From positions 124,001-188,000 of the forward strand of contig NZ_JACIBK010000004.1 in the NCBI RefSeq assembly GCF_014195325.1: a DNA stretch of 64,000 nt. Direction: 5' to 3'. Source of the DNA: Rhizobium sp. BK650. Lineage in GTDB: Bacteria; Pseudomonadota; Alphaproteobacteria; Rhizobiales; Rhizobiaceae. The notes beneath the pieces are model-generated. The model had not been told where the DNA came from and searched no databases. It was given only the letters and a program-made list of their open reading frames with translations. How positions within the stretch are numbered: the stretch's first letter is position 1; the number at the start of each line of letters is the position of its first letter. A program made the translations under genes and the position numbers. This document shows positions 1 through 7,724 of the stretch, one piece after another.

Positions 1-570
1 ATGCGCCTGCTCGACCTGCATGCGCTGCTGGCCGCCGCCGGCCTCGGCTTTGCGGTGTCCGCTCCCAACGCAGCTCTTGCGTGGCTTGTCTGGATCGTCT
101 TTCTGTTCCTGCCGGTCTTCGCCTTTGCTGCCCGCAAGCCGCTGCTGCGCCTCGGTGCAAAACTTCTGCCGCGGAAGGCGCAGGCGCTGCTTCATGAAAT
201 CGAGAATGGACTGCCTTTCGATGCCTTAGCCTTCAGCCGCGCTTGGGCGATGACAATCGTCAACTGGCTGGTGAAGGTGCTGGTAATCGCCTGGGCGCTC
301 GGCTTGATGGGCGTCATGCCGATCGCCGCGAGCTTCGGCGGCGCGCTTGGTGGCGAGCTTTCCTCGGTTCTGCCGGTCCATGCACCCGGCGGCGTCGGCA
401 CATACCCCGCGGGGATAACTGCCGGAGCGATCGCCTTCGGCGCATCAAGCGAACGCTCGGCGCTGGACCTGTTGGCGCAGGCGAGCGTCAACGCCCACTT
501 GCTCATTATCGTCTCTGCCCTGACAGGTACCGCGATCTCATTGCCGCTCGGCCGCCGCCGCAAGGCCTGA
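1..570 (+). CDS. Flippase-like (UPF0104/LPG synthase TM-type) membrane protein, 5' end off the window
   Basis: The frame is open from base 1, so the gene probably starts upstream and only the last 189 or so residues are here. They form about five hydrophobic segments, and the glycine-rich stretch VHAPGGVGTYPAG near residue 125 is typical of the lysylphosphatidylglycerol synthase transmembrane/UPF0104 family. The protein ends in a basic tail (GRRRKA). Such proteins are inner-membrane and often lipid-linked, but the substrate cannot be read from this fragment. It ends 6 bp before the convergent sigma-factor gene. Confidence 0.6.
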   Translation: MRLLDLHALLAAAGLGFAVSAPNAALAWLVWIVFLFLPVFAFAARKPLLRLGAKLLPRKAQALLHEIENGLPFDALAFSRAWAMTIVNWLVKVLVIAWALGLMGVMPIAASFGGALGGELSSVLPVHAPGGVGTYPAGITAGAIAFGASSERSALDLLAQASVNAHLLIIVSALTGTAISLPLGRRRKA

Positions 571-575
571 GCGTT

Positions 576-1817
576 TCAAGGCGAAGCCGTCAGTTCCGAT
601 ATGCGCTTGCGCAGGAAAACCCGTTCCGGCTCCTGCCGGCAGAATGTCAGCGCCGTCTCGTATGCTTCGATCGCTTCGATCCTGCGTCCAAGCCGGCGCA
701 GGAAATCCGCCCGTGCCGAGTGGGCGAGGTGATAGGTCGAAAGCTGACCCTTGGCGATGATGGCATCGACAAGGGCAAGCCCCTTTTCCGGCCCTTCGGC
801 CATGGCGATTGCGACCGCGCGATTGAGCTCGGCGATATCGGAGGGATGGGCGGCAACCAACAGATCGTAATAATAGGCGATCCGCCGCCAGTCCGTTTCC
901 TCTATGCTGCCGGTCTTCGCATGCTCGGCGGCGATAGCCGCTTGCACCGTATAGATGCCGATCTCGGGCGTGCGCATGGCGCTCGCCAGCAGCGACAGAC
1001 CCTCGGATATCTTGCTGCGGTCCCAGCTGGTGCGATCCTGATCGGCAAGCAGAACCAGCGCCCCGTCACCATTCTGCCGGGCGGCGCGACGCGATTCCTG
1101 CAGCAAGAGCAGCGACAGAAGCCCCGCGACATCCGGGTGCGGCAGCAGGGCCGCGAGAAGCCGGGCCAGCCGGATTGCCTCCGCCGTCAGGTCGGCGCGC
1201 ACGATCCTATTGCCCGAGGATGCCGAATAGCCTTCGTTGAAGACGAGGTAGATGACATGCAGGACCCGGTCGAGCCTTTCGGGTAGCTCCGCTCCTACAG
1301 GCACTTCATAGGGGATTTTCTCCGTTTTGATCCGGTTCTTGGCGCGAACGATGCGCTGAGCGACGGTTGGCGCCGGCACCAGAAAGGCATGGGCGATTTC
1401 TTCCGTCGTCAGTCCGCAGACCTCGCGCAGAGCCATCGCCATCTGCGCATCGGCGGCAAGGGCCGGATGGCAGCAGATGAAGATCAGCCGCAGCATGTCG
1501 TCCTCGATCGGTTCCATGTCGCCGATTTCCGTTTCCGTGCCACCAGGGTAAAGCCCGTCTTCGATATGCTGCAGCGAGGCGTTGAAGCGTGCCCGCCGCC
1601 TGAGATGATCGATCGCCTTGAAGCGGCCGGTCGAAACCAGCCAGGCAACGGGATTGTTGGGCATGCCATCGATCGGCCATGTCCGCGCCGCCGCCGCAAA
1701 AGCGTCGTGCAGCGCTTCCTCCGCCCGGTCGAAATCCCCGAGCAGTCGGATCAGCGTTGCCAATATCCGGCGCGAATGCTGCCGGTAAAGTTCCTCGATT
1801 GCCTGTTCCAACGGCAA
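576..1817 (-). CDS. ECF42-type RNA polymerase sigma factor with long C-terminal TPR-like extension
   Basis: This is a 413-residue extracytoplasmic-function sigma factor. Region 2 lies near residues 10-75 (ATLIRLLGDFDRAEEALHDAF) and region 4 near 130-165 (LTTEEIAHAFLVPAPTVAQR). About 240 further residues follow, ending in TPR-like helices (RADFLRRLGRRIEAIEAYETA). This length and its place behind three YCII/DGPF genes fit group ECF42, whose extension is thought to replace an anti-sigma factor. The start must be TTG: 1817 is the longest option, while TTG at 1811 has a better-spaced GAGG. The gene is in the same frame as the preceding one, separated by a single TGA codon, so it is probably translationally coupled. 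Confidence 0.85.
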   Translation of the reverse strand: MPLEQAIEELYRQHSRRILATLIRLLGDFDRAEEALHDAFAAAARTWPIDGMPNNPVAWLVSTGRFKAIDHLRRRARFNASLQHIEDGLYPGGTETEIGDMEPIEDDMLRLIFICCHPALAADAQMAMALREVCGLTTEEIAHAFLVPAPTVAQRIVRAKNRIKTEKIPYEVPVGAELPERLDRVLHVIYLVFNEGYSASSGNRIVRADLTAEAIRLARLLAALLPHPDVAGLLSLLLLQESRRAARQNGDGALVLLADQDRTSWDRSKISEGLSLLASAMRTPEIGIYTVQAAIAAEHAKTGSIEETDWRRIAYYYDLLVAAHPSDIAELNRAVAIAMAEGPEKGLALVDAIIAKGQLSTYHLAHSARADFLRRLGRRIEAIEAYETALTFCRQEPERVFLRKRISELTASP

Positions 1818-1820
1818 GCC

Positions 1821-2180
1821 TCACTGCGGAAGAGCGAGCAGTCGCACCGGGCGCAATTCGATCGCGCCGACGCGGGCGCAGGGAATGCGCGCGACGATCC
1901 TGCGCGCCGCCGCCAGATCGGTTGCTTCGATGACGTAGAGGCCCGCCAGATGTTCCTTGGTCTCGACATAGGGACCATCCGTCGCGGAAAGCGTCCCGTC
2001 GCGCACCCGTAGCACCGAAGCTCTGTCGGGTCCTTCCAGCGCATCGGCGTGGATCAGGATACCCTTGCTGCGAAGCTCTTCGTCGAACTGAAAATGCGCC
2101 TTCACAATCTCATTGGTCTCGGCCTGTGTGAGCGTGCCATCCGTATCGGCGGAATTATAGATGAGGCAGACGAAGCGCAT
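1821..2180 (-). CDS. YCII-related (DGPF) protein 3
   Basis: A 119-residue protein of the YCII/DGPF family with a ferredoxin-like fold. The family signature appears as TDGPYVETKEHLAGL near residue 67, so the usual DGPF is DGPY here. It lies 3 bp after the second DGPF gene and 3 bp before the sigma-factor frame, and all four are one operon. DGPF proteins are regular partners of ECF42 sigma factors. Their biochemical role is not known, although YciI-like proteins have been linked to small-molecule chemistry. Confidence 0.85.
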   Translation of the reverse strand: MRFVCLIYNSADTDGTLTQAETNEIVKAHFQFDEELRSKGILIHADALEGPDRASVLRVRDGTLSATDGPYVETKEHLAGLYVIEATDLAAARRIVARIPCARVGAIELRPVRLLALPQ

Positions 2181-2183
2181 GGC

Positions 2184-2543
2184 TTACCTCCCATCCTTGA
2201 TCGAATAGGCCGGCCGGATTTCGATCCATGCATATTTGAGGATCGGGAATGTCGAAAAGATCGACTGCGCCTCCGCCATATCCTTCGCCTCGATCACCAC
2301 GAAGCCGCCGAGATGCTCCTTAATTTCGGCGAAGGGACCGTCTGTTGCGGCGACAGCACCGCTGCGAACGCGGAGCGTTACGGCCTGCTCCGGCTCGTAA
2401 AGTGCGAGCGCAGTGAGCAAATGGCCGCTGTCGCGCCAGTGATCGTCGCTGACGATGCACTCCTGCGTGACCGCGTCCCACTCCTCCTGCGGGACTTTGC
2501 TGCTCTTTTCGGTATCGAACCAGACCTGACCCAGAAATTTCAT
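2184..2543 (-). CDS. YCII-related (DGPF) protein 2
   Basis: A 119-residue YCII/DGPF protein starting MKFLGQVWFDTE, with the signature TDGPFAEIKEHLGGFVVIEA near residues 67-86. It is the middle member of three tandem paralogues. The divergence between the three suggests old duplications with separate roles, possibly as a hetero-oligomer. Function is unknown beyond the ECF42 association. Confidence 0.85.
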   Translation of the reverse strand: MKFLGQVWFDTEKSSKVPQEEWDAVTQECIVSDDHWRDSGHLLTALALYEPEQAVTLRVRSGAVAATDGPFAEIKEHLGGFVVIEAKDMAEAQSIFSTFPILKYAWIEIRPAYSIKDGR

Positions 2544-2555
2544 GGCATGACCTCC

Positions 2556-2906
2556 TCAGCCGAATTCATGGATGGGGCGAACCTCGATCGCGCCGAGCTT
2601 TGCCAGCGGAATGCCGGCCGCAACCCGGATCGCATCGTTGAGATCCTTGGCTTCGATCAGGATGAACCCCCCGAGCGCTTCCTTCGTCTCGATGAAGGGG
2701 CCATCGGTCACCGACATCTCGCCGCCGCGCACCCTGACAGTGACCGCCGATTGCGGGGACTGCAGCGCCTCGGCAACGATCATATGACCGCTGTCGGCGA
2801 GATCGCGGTCATAGGCGAGCGAATCTCGATCGAGCTTTTTCTGCTCCTCGTCGGACATGCTCGAGAAGATCGAACCGTCCATCCAAACCTGGCAAAGATA
2901 TTTCAT
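2556..2906 (-). CDS. YCII-related (DGPF) protein 1
   Basis: A 116-residue YCII/DGPF protein starting MKYLCQVWMDGS, with the signature TDGPFIETKEALGGF near residues 67-81. It is the first gene of the DGPF-DGPF-DGPF-sigma operon. A GAGGGTGAGGC stretch just before the ATG serves as ribosome binding site. The operon promoter should lie in the AT-rich bases above 2907 and may be recognised by the operon's own sigma factor. Confidence 0.85.
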   Translation of the reverse strand: MKYLCQVWMDGSIFSSMSDEEQKKLDRDSLAYDRDLADSGHMIVAEALQSPQSAVTVRVRGGEMSVTDGPFIETKEALGGFILIEAKDLNDAIRVAAGIPLAKLGAIEVRPIHEFG

Positions 2907-3061
2907 GCCTCACCCTCCGCGTTGTGTTTTTCACAGCCTTTGGACGAACAGGCTAGGCGCTTTTCGACAGGGAAGAAAAAAATCTTTTGGCTGGCCTGAA
3001 TGTCGAAAGGTCGCGGCAGCATTCGACAAAGCTCCATCGACAACATCGAGGAGATGGAGCA

Positions 3062-3226
3062 ATGAGCATGCTTGAATTCGGAATAGCACACCTGATCGTC
3101 ACGCGCGGCGTAAGCAAGATGCCGCCGCTTGAGAATGCCGAGGTGATAAAGGTGCTGGTCAGGACGGTGATTGCGCTGGCTGCGTTTGCCGGCCTTGTCG
3201 AGGCGCTGCAGATTGCCGCAAACTGA
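3062..3226 (+). CDS. Small membrane protein, 54 aa
   Basis: The frame also has an upstream ATG at 2987. The start at 3062 is preferred because GGAGATGGAGCA precedes it and the protein then begins MSMLEFGIAHLIV. The second half, TVIALAAFAGLVEALQIAAN, looks like one membrane helix. I do not recognise a family. The gene is followed by a hairpin that more likely serves the convergent amn gene. Confidence 0.45.
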   Translation: MSMLEFGIAHLIVTRGVSKMPPLENAEVIKVLVRTVIALAAFAGLVEALQIAAN

Positions 3227-3236
3227 CCGCAAAAGG

Positions 3237-3262
3237 GCAGCCCGGCCAACGAGACGGGCTGC
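3237..3262 (-). terminator. Intrinsic terminator of amn
   Basis: On the minus strand GCAGCCCG and CGGGCTGC form an 8-bp stem followed by CCCTTTT. It lies about 45 bp after the amn stop and also separates amn from the small convergent gene. Confidence 0.7.
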
Positions 3263-3310
3263 GCCTGATATCTTACTGGCCTGATATCTTACTGGCCTGA
3301 TATCTTACTG
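3263..3310. repeat. Three perfect tandem copies of a 16-bp unit at the end of amn
   Basis: The unit GCCTGATATCTTACTG occurs three times without mismatch. The copy nearest amn contains its TAA stop (3305-3307), so the array repeats the stop codon and the bases after it, between the gene and its terminator. It looks like replication slippage and could vary between strains. Confidence 0.95.
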
Positions 3311-4807
3311 GAATGCCGTCTCGAAGAAGCTGCGCAGCTTGCGTGAATGCAGCGCTTCCGGCGGCATGGCGGCAAGCTTCTGGATTGCTCTTATGCCGAT
3401 CTGCAGGTGCTGGTTCACCTGCGTGCGGTAGAAGGCAGTCGCCATGCCCGGCAGCTTCAGTTCGCCGTGCAGTGGCTTGTCGGACACGCAGAGCAGCGTT
3501 CCGTAGGGCACGCGGAAGCGGAAGCCGTTGGCGGCGATCGTTGCCGATTCCATGTCGAGCGCGATGGCGCGAGCCTGCGACAGTCGCTTGACCGGGCCTG
3601 CCTGATCGCGCAGTTCCCAGTTGCGGTTATCGATCGTGCCGACCGTGCCGGTGCGCATGATGCGTTTCAGCTCGAATCCCTCATAACCGGTGATCTCGGC
3701 AACGGCCGCTTCGAGCGCCACCTGCACTTCGGCGAGTGCCGGGATCGGCACCCAGACCGGCAGGTCGTCATCAAGCACATGGTCTTCGCGCATATAGGCA
3801 TGCGCCAGAACATAGTCGCCGAGCCGCTGGCTATTGCGCAGTCCGGCGCAATGGCCGAGCATCAGCCAGGCATGCGGGCGAAGCACGGCCACGTGGTCGG
3901 TGATCGTCTTGGCGTTTGACGGGCCGACGCCGATATTGATCATCGTGATCCCGGCATGGCCCTTTTTCTTCAGGTGATAGGCCGGCATCTGCGGCAGGCG
4001 GGTAAGCACGGCATCCGTTTCCGGGACGCTCGATCCTGCCAGCGTGACGATGTTGCCGGGCTCCACGAAGGCCGTATAGCCTTCGCCGCCGTCAGCCATC
4101 AGCTTGCGCGCCCAGGCGCAGAACTCGTCGATATAGAACTGGTAGTTCGTAAACAGCACGAAGTTCTGGAAGTGCTCTGCGCCCGTCGCCGTGTAGTGCG
4201 ACAGGCGGGCCAGCGAATAGTCGATGCGCTGCGCGGTGAAGGGCGCAAGCGGCGAGGGCTCGCCCGGAGGCGGCAGGTATTCGCCGTTGGCGATTTCGTC
4301 GTCCGTGGTGTTCAGGTCGGGCGTATCGAAGAGATCGCGCAACGGGATATCGACGAAAGCCGCAGCCGATGCTTCCACATGCGCACCTTCGCCGAATGCG
4401 AAATGCAGCGGGATCGGCGTTGGGGATTCCGAGACGATGACAGGCACATTGTGGCTCTTCATCAGCAGCGAAAGCTGCTCCTTAAGGTAATGCTTGAAGA
4501 GCTTCGGCCGCGTCACCGTCGTCGTATAGACGCCCGGTGCCGTCACATGGCCGTAGGAGAGGCGGGAGTCGACATGGCCGAAGCTCGTCGTCTCGATGCT
4601 GACCTGCGGATAGAAGGCGCGGTAGCGGGAGGTGACTGGCGCTCCTTGCGCGAGCTTCGTGAAGCTCTCGATCAGGAACGAGGTGTTGCGCTCGTAGAGA
4701 GCGGTCAAAGCTTCGACGGCTTTTGCCGGATCGTCGAATGCTTGCGGCTCGAAAGGGGGAGGGGACGAAATGTCGAAAGCGGATAGCGGATAGATTCGTT
4801 TGCTCAT
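3305..4807 (-). CDS. amn: AMP nucleosidase
   Basis: A 500-residue protein, the usual length for Amn, which splits AMP into adenine and ribose 5-phosphate and so adjusts adenylate pools. The N-terminal AMP-nucleosidase domain covers roughly residues 15-180 (SRYRAFYPQVSIETT). The phosphorylase-like catalytic domain runs from about 280 to 480 and includes TMINIGVGPSNAKTITDHVA, LMLGHCAGLRNSQ and the nucleoside-binding region DMESATIAANGFRFRVPYGT. It is a single-gene unit with its own terminator. Confidence 0.93.
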   Translation of the reverse strand: MSKRIYPLSAFDISSPPPFEPQAFDDPAKAVEALTALYERNTSFLIESFTKLAQGAPVTSRYRAFYPQVSIETTSFGHVDSRLSYGHVTAPGVYTTTVTRPKLFKHYLKEQLSLLMKSHNVPVIVSESPTPIPLHFAFGEGAHVEASAAAFVDIPLRDLFDTPDLNTTDDEIANGEYLPPPGEPSPLAPFTAQRIDYSLARLSHYTATGAEHFQNFVLFTNYQFYIDEFCAWARKLMADGGEGYTAFVEPGNIVTLAGSSVPETDAVLTRLPQMPAYHLKKKGHAGITMINIGVGPSNAKTITDHVAVLRPHAWLMLGHCAGLRNSQRLGDYVLAHAYMREDHVLDDDLPVWVPIPALAEVQVALEAAVAEITGYEGFELKRIMRTGTVGTIDNRNWELRDQAGPVKRLSQARAIALDMESATIAANGFRFRVPYGTLLCVSDKPLHGELKLPGMATAFYRTQVNQHLQIGIRAIQKLAAMPPEALHSRKLRSFFETAFQ

Positions 4808-4892
4808 GAGGCATTATAGAGAGTCGTTTTTAACAAGCAAACGACGCCCGAAGGCTGAGACCTGGATTTTTCCCCCCAATATCTTTCAACTC

Positions 4893-5099
4893 TCAGCGGA
4901 TGGCGGTGCAGTAACCGCCGCTGCCTGCCAGGCATGTATAGTTGGCGCCGAAATGCGACTGCTGCGCTCCCCCGCCGCCAGTGTGTACGACCACCGCGGA
5001 AAACGAGATCGCGAAGAGCGCCGCAAAGAGCGTTATGATTGTAAACCGTCTCGCCAGAATGAACACGTCCACGTCCTTACCCCGATATGCGCCTTTCAT
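4893..5099 (-). CDS. Small single-pass membrane or secreted protein
   Basis: From the ATG at 5099 the product is 68 residues, with one hydrophobic helix (FTIITLFAALFAISFSAVVV) followed by GGGG and a short tail with two cysteines (YTCLAGSGGYC). The start is uncertain: the frame extends to an ATG at 5150, and in-frame GTG codons just before FILARRF have a better ribosome site (GGGGTAAGG). No family is recognised. The hydrophobic helix and tidy 3' end argue for a real gene, but only moderately. Confidence 0.45.
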   Translation of the reverse strand: MKGAYRGKDVDVFILARRFTIITLFAALFAISFSAVVVHTGGGGAQQSHFGANYTCLAGSGGYCTAIR

Positions 5100-5231
5100 G
5101 GTGATGTTTTGCCATGATGCGGCTGAACGGGTGCTGAGATGGCGGTTCATTTGGCGTTCAGTTTTCGAGGCCGGCTAAGCTTCTTGGAGACGGGTCCGCT
5201 TAAAGACGAAGCCCCTCGAAGGCGAGTCCCC

Positions 5232-5570
5232 TCAAAGGCGGGTCCAGGTCTGCGATTTGCAGAGGACGTTCATCACGCAGCCCTTCAGCCTGAGGGAACT
5301 GCCGGAAACGCTGCCGGAGCCGCTGTAGGTCTTGTCATTGGAGGGATCGGTGATCTCACCATTGTAGCTGTCGCCGGTGCCAGCCAGCGTGCCGATCTTC
5401 TTGCCGGCATATTTGCCCGACTTGAGCGTGATGCAGTACCCGCCGCCGCAAGGGGCAATCACTGCGGTATCGCCGGCGACCGTCTTCCATTTGCCGACGA
5501 TCGGCTCTTCCGCCTGCGCAAGGCCTGCCGCAAGTGCCAGCGCGCTGGCGAGAACGAGGGTACGGATCAT
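5232..5570 (-). CDS. DUF2147-type secreted protein
   Basis: A 112-residue protein starting MIRTLVLASALALAAG with a signal peptide cut near AQA-EEP. The mature part begins VGKWKT and holds conserved CGGGYC and SGKYAGKKIG segments, as in DUF2147 proteins. The final CVMNVLCKSQTWTRL could allow a disulfide. The start at 5570 is chosen over the in-frame ATG at 5582 because GGAGGAAA overlaps that upstream codon. Function is unknown; a periplasmic location is likely. Confidence 0.75.
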   Translation of the reverse strand: MIRTLVLASALALAAGLAQAEEPIVGKWKTVAGDTAVIAPCGGGYCITLKSGKYAGKKIGTLAGTGDSYNGEITDPSNDKTYSGSGSVSGSSLRLKGCVMNVLCKSQTWTRL

Positions 5571-5883
5571 CTTTTCCTCCATGAAGTCAATCGGCGCGAA
5601 AATAACTGACGCGAACGTAAAGGTAAATATGCTGCGAGAGCGGCTGAAATCCGGCTTTCGCCTTCGGGTTTTTCTGCTGATGGCCTGATCGATGCTGATT
5701 TCACGGTAAACAGTTCCTCAATTTCCAAATCCTAATTTTTCGTAAAAAGCGCGCGGAAATCCTTAATTCGCAGGCATTCCGATGTTTAACGAAAATCCAA
5801 TTTTACCAAGCGTTTGCACTTTGTTTGCGTCAAATTAATCATGCATTTTAGGCGTTTTTTGAAAGCCGTTCGGCATAGTGAAC

Positions 5884-5998
5884 CCATCAAACGAGCGGGG
5901 CAAACCCGCCGGACCGGAGAGGCCGCAAGCCGCAGAAGATGGCAAGGCCCAAAGGTGAAACAGGGTACGTCTTAACAGGCTAAACAGGGATAGAACCG
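5884..5998 (+). promoter_or_regulatory. Structured 5' leader before the Sel1-like gene, candidate cis-acting RNA
   Basis: CCATC (5884-5888) can pair with GATGG (5938-5942) and would enclose a GCGGG-GCAAA-CCCGC hairpin (5895-5909) and a second GC-rich arm at about 5910-5933, a three-way-junction shape. The hexamer AACAGG then occurs three times (5959, 5974, 5983) before the start codon. The surrounding DNA is AT-rich, so the GC-rich block stands out. I could not match it to a known riboswitch class. The 300 bases upstream (5571-5883) show no gene. Confidence 0.4.
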
Positions 5999-6268
5999 AT
6001 GGCACGCTTTGAAATGCACAATGCTGAAATGGCCACCATGGGTGGCGACAACAACAGCGCCGATGTCTTCTGCGAAATGGGTCTGATGTATGCGACCGGC
6101 CGCGGCTGCAATATCGATCTCGTCGCCGCTCACAAGTGGCTGAACATCGCCGCGATCAAGGGTAACGACCGCGCAGCCGAGCTGCGTGCGGATGTCGCCG
6201 CGACGATGAGCAAGATGCAGCTCGCCGAAGCGCTCCGCGCCGCCCGCGAATGGATGACGATCCACTAA
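5999..6268 (+). CDS. Sel1-like repeat protein, small
   Basis: An 89-residue protein with one Sel1-type repeat (ADVFCEMGLMYATGRGCNIDLVAAHKWLNIAA, residues 20-51), the helical repeat that mediates protein contacts. The rest is helical and charged. There is no signal peptide, so it should be cytoplasmic. It stands alone behind a long leader, with AGGGA eight bases before the ATG. A single repeat unit is short for this family, so it probably acts as a partner-binding module; the partner is unknown. Confidence 0.75.
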   Translation: MARFEMHNAEMATMGGDNNSADVFCEMGLMYATGRGCNIDLVAAHKWLNIAAIKGNDRAAELRADVAATMSKMQLAEALRAAREWMTIH

Positions 6269-6425
6269 GGAACGTCTTCCCGACGGCAATTCGACAAAAG
6301 CAGAAATAACAACCTCAAAAGAGGGGAGCTGGCGGGGCGCTTTGGACGGGGCCGATGCCAGGAGAAGGAAACCGCGACCGGCTTGTCATCTGCCGGCCGC
6401 GGTTTACCTATTGGCTTACTCGTTT

Positions 6426-7538
6426 TCAGCCGAGCTTCTTCAGCACCATCGGCAGCGCCTCTTCGAACCGCGCCATATCGGCTTCCGGCCCCACACTCAC
6501 GCGAATGCAGCGGTTCAGCGGTGCGACGCCCGGCATGCGGATGAAAACGCCATGCTCCATCAGCCCGTCGACAATGGCCCTCGCATAGGTGCCGTCGCGC
6601 CCGGCATCGATTGCCACGAAATTGGTGGCAGACGGCAGCGGCTGCAGGCCGTTCGCGCTCGCAATGTCAGCGATCCTGTCACGCGCCGCATGGATCTTCC
6701 CGATCACCTCGGACAGATAGGCCTTGTCCTTGAGGGCTGCGAGGGCTGCGACCGTCGCCAGCCGGTTCATGCCGAAATGGTTGCGGATCTTGTCGAAGGC
6801 CTGTGCCGTGCCCGGTGTCGAGATGGCATAGCCGACGCGGGCGCCGGCAAGCCCGTAGGCCTTGGAGAAGGTGCGGGTACGCACGATGTTCGGCAGGTCG
6901 ATGAGTGAGGCGATCGACGGCAGCGCGGAGGCAGGGCCGGTCTCGCTATAGGCCTCGTCCAGGATCATCATGCAGGTTTCCGGCAGGGCGCGCGCAAAGG
7001 TGACGATCTCTTGGGCATCCCACCAGCTTCCCATCGGATTATCAGGATTGGCGAAATAGACGAGTGGGGCATTCTCGCGCTTGACTGTATCGAGCAGCGC
7101 GTCGAGATCTTCCCGGTCGTCCGCATAGGGAACGGTGACCAGCCGGCCGCCGAAACCGTTCACATGGAAATTGAATGTCGGATAGGCGCCAAGCGAGGTA
7201 ACCACAGTGCCGCCGGGCTCGATGACGAGCCGCACGATCTGGCCGAGCAACTCGTCGATGCCGCCGCCGATGGCGATGTTGGCAGGTGTCACGCCGAGAT
7301 GGATAGCGAGCGCCTCGCGCAGCGCGTAATTTTCCGGATCGTTGTACTTCCAGATATCGCCGGCCTGTTCCCGCATGGCGGCAAGAACCGAGGGGGCGGG
7401 GCCGAAGCCGTTTTCATTGGCGCCGATGCGCGCTTCGACCTTCAGGCCGCGCTGGCGCTCGATGGCCTCGGGACCGACGAAAGGAACGGTGGAGGGCAGG
7501 GCGCTGGCAAGTGGCGTGAGGCGCGTGAAGGCAGACAT
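6426..7538 (-). CDS. HisC-like pyridoxal-phosphate aminotransferase
   Basis: A 370-residue fold-type I aminotransferase of the histidinol-phosphate/aromatic aminotransferase group. Visible landmarks are the substrate region IGANENGFGPAPSV, the cofactor loop ANPDNPMGSWW, DEAYSE and the catalytic lysine in TFSKAYGLAGARVGY. The C-terminal arginine (RVSVGPEADM) should bind the substrate carboxylate. The start at 7538 (MSAFTRLTP) is preferred over 7580. No his genes are nearby, so it may act on aromatic amino acids rather than in histidine synthesis. Confidence 0.85.
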   Translation of the reverse strand: MSAFTRLTPLASALPSTVPFVGPEAIERQRGLKVEARIGANENGFGPAPSVLAAMREQAGDIWKYNDPENYALREALAIHLGVTPANIAIGGGIDELLGQIVRLVIEPGGTVVTSLGAYPTFNFHVNGFGGRLVTVPYADDREDLDALLDTVKRENAPLVYFANPDNPMGSWWDAQEIVTFARALPETCMMILDEAYSETGPASALPSIASLIDLPNIVRTRTFSKAYGLAGARVGYAISTPGTAQAFDKIRNHFGMNRLATVAALAALKDKAYLSEVIGKIHAARDRIADIASANGLQPLPSATNFVAIDAGRDGTYARAIVDGLMEHGVFIRMPGVAPLNRCIRVSVGPEADMARFEEALPMVLKKLG

Positions 7539-7613
7539 GCGACGGCAATTTCCCGGAATTATTGAAAAGCCGGGCAACAATAGGCTCTCGCCTTACCAAG
7601 GCAAGCAAGATTA

Positions 7614-7721
7614 TTTACAGCATCGGCCCGAAAATCGGAATCGATTTTCCGAAAGCCTGATGCGTAGTTTCAAAGAATTAGAGCCTCCTTTGTGCGTCCG
7701 AACGGACGCACGGCGCTCTAA
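7614..7721. repeat. RIME-like palindromic intergenic repeat, copy 1
   Basis: A 108-bp element starting TTTACAGCATCGGCCCG and ending GGCGCTCTAA. It contains two palindromes: CGAAAATCGGAATCGATTTTC, and GTGCGTCCGAACGGACGCAC. A second, decayed copy in the same orientation lies at 43485-43589. Length and two-palindrome layout match my recollection of the rhizobial RIME1 element. It ends 3 bp from the PilZ stop codon. Confidence 0.8.
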
Positions 7722-7724
7722 AGC

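Noticed and set aside
5895..5933. Glycine or cobalamin riboswitch before the Sel1-like gene
   Set aside because: The conserved core bases of those classes are not present; only a generic structured leader is supported.
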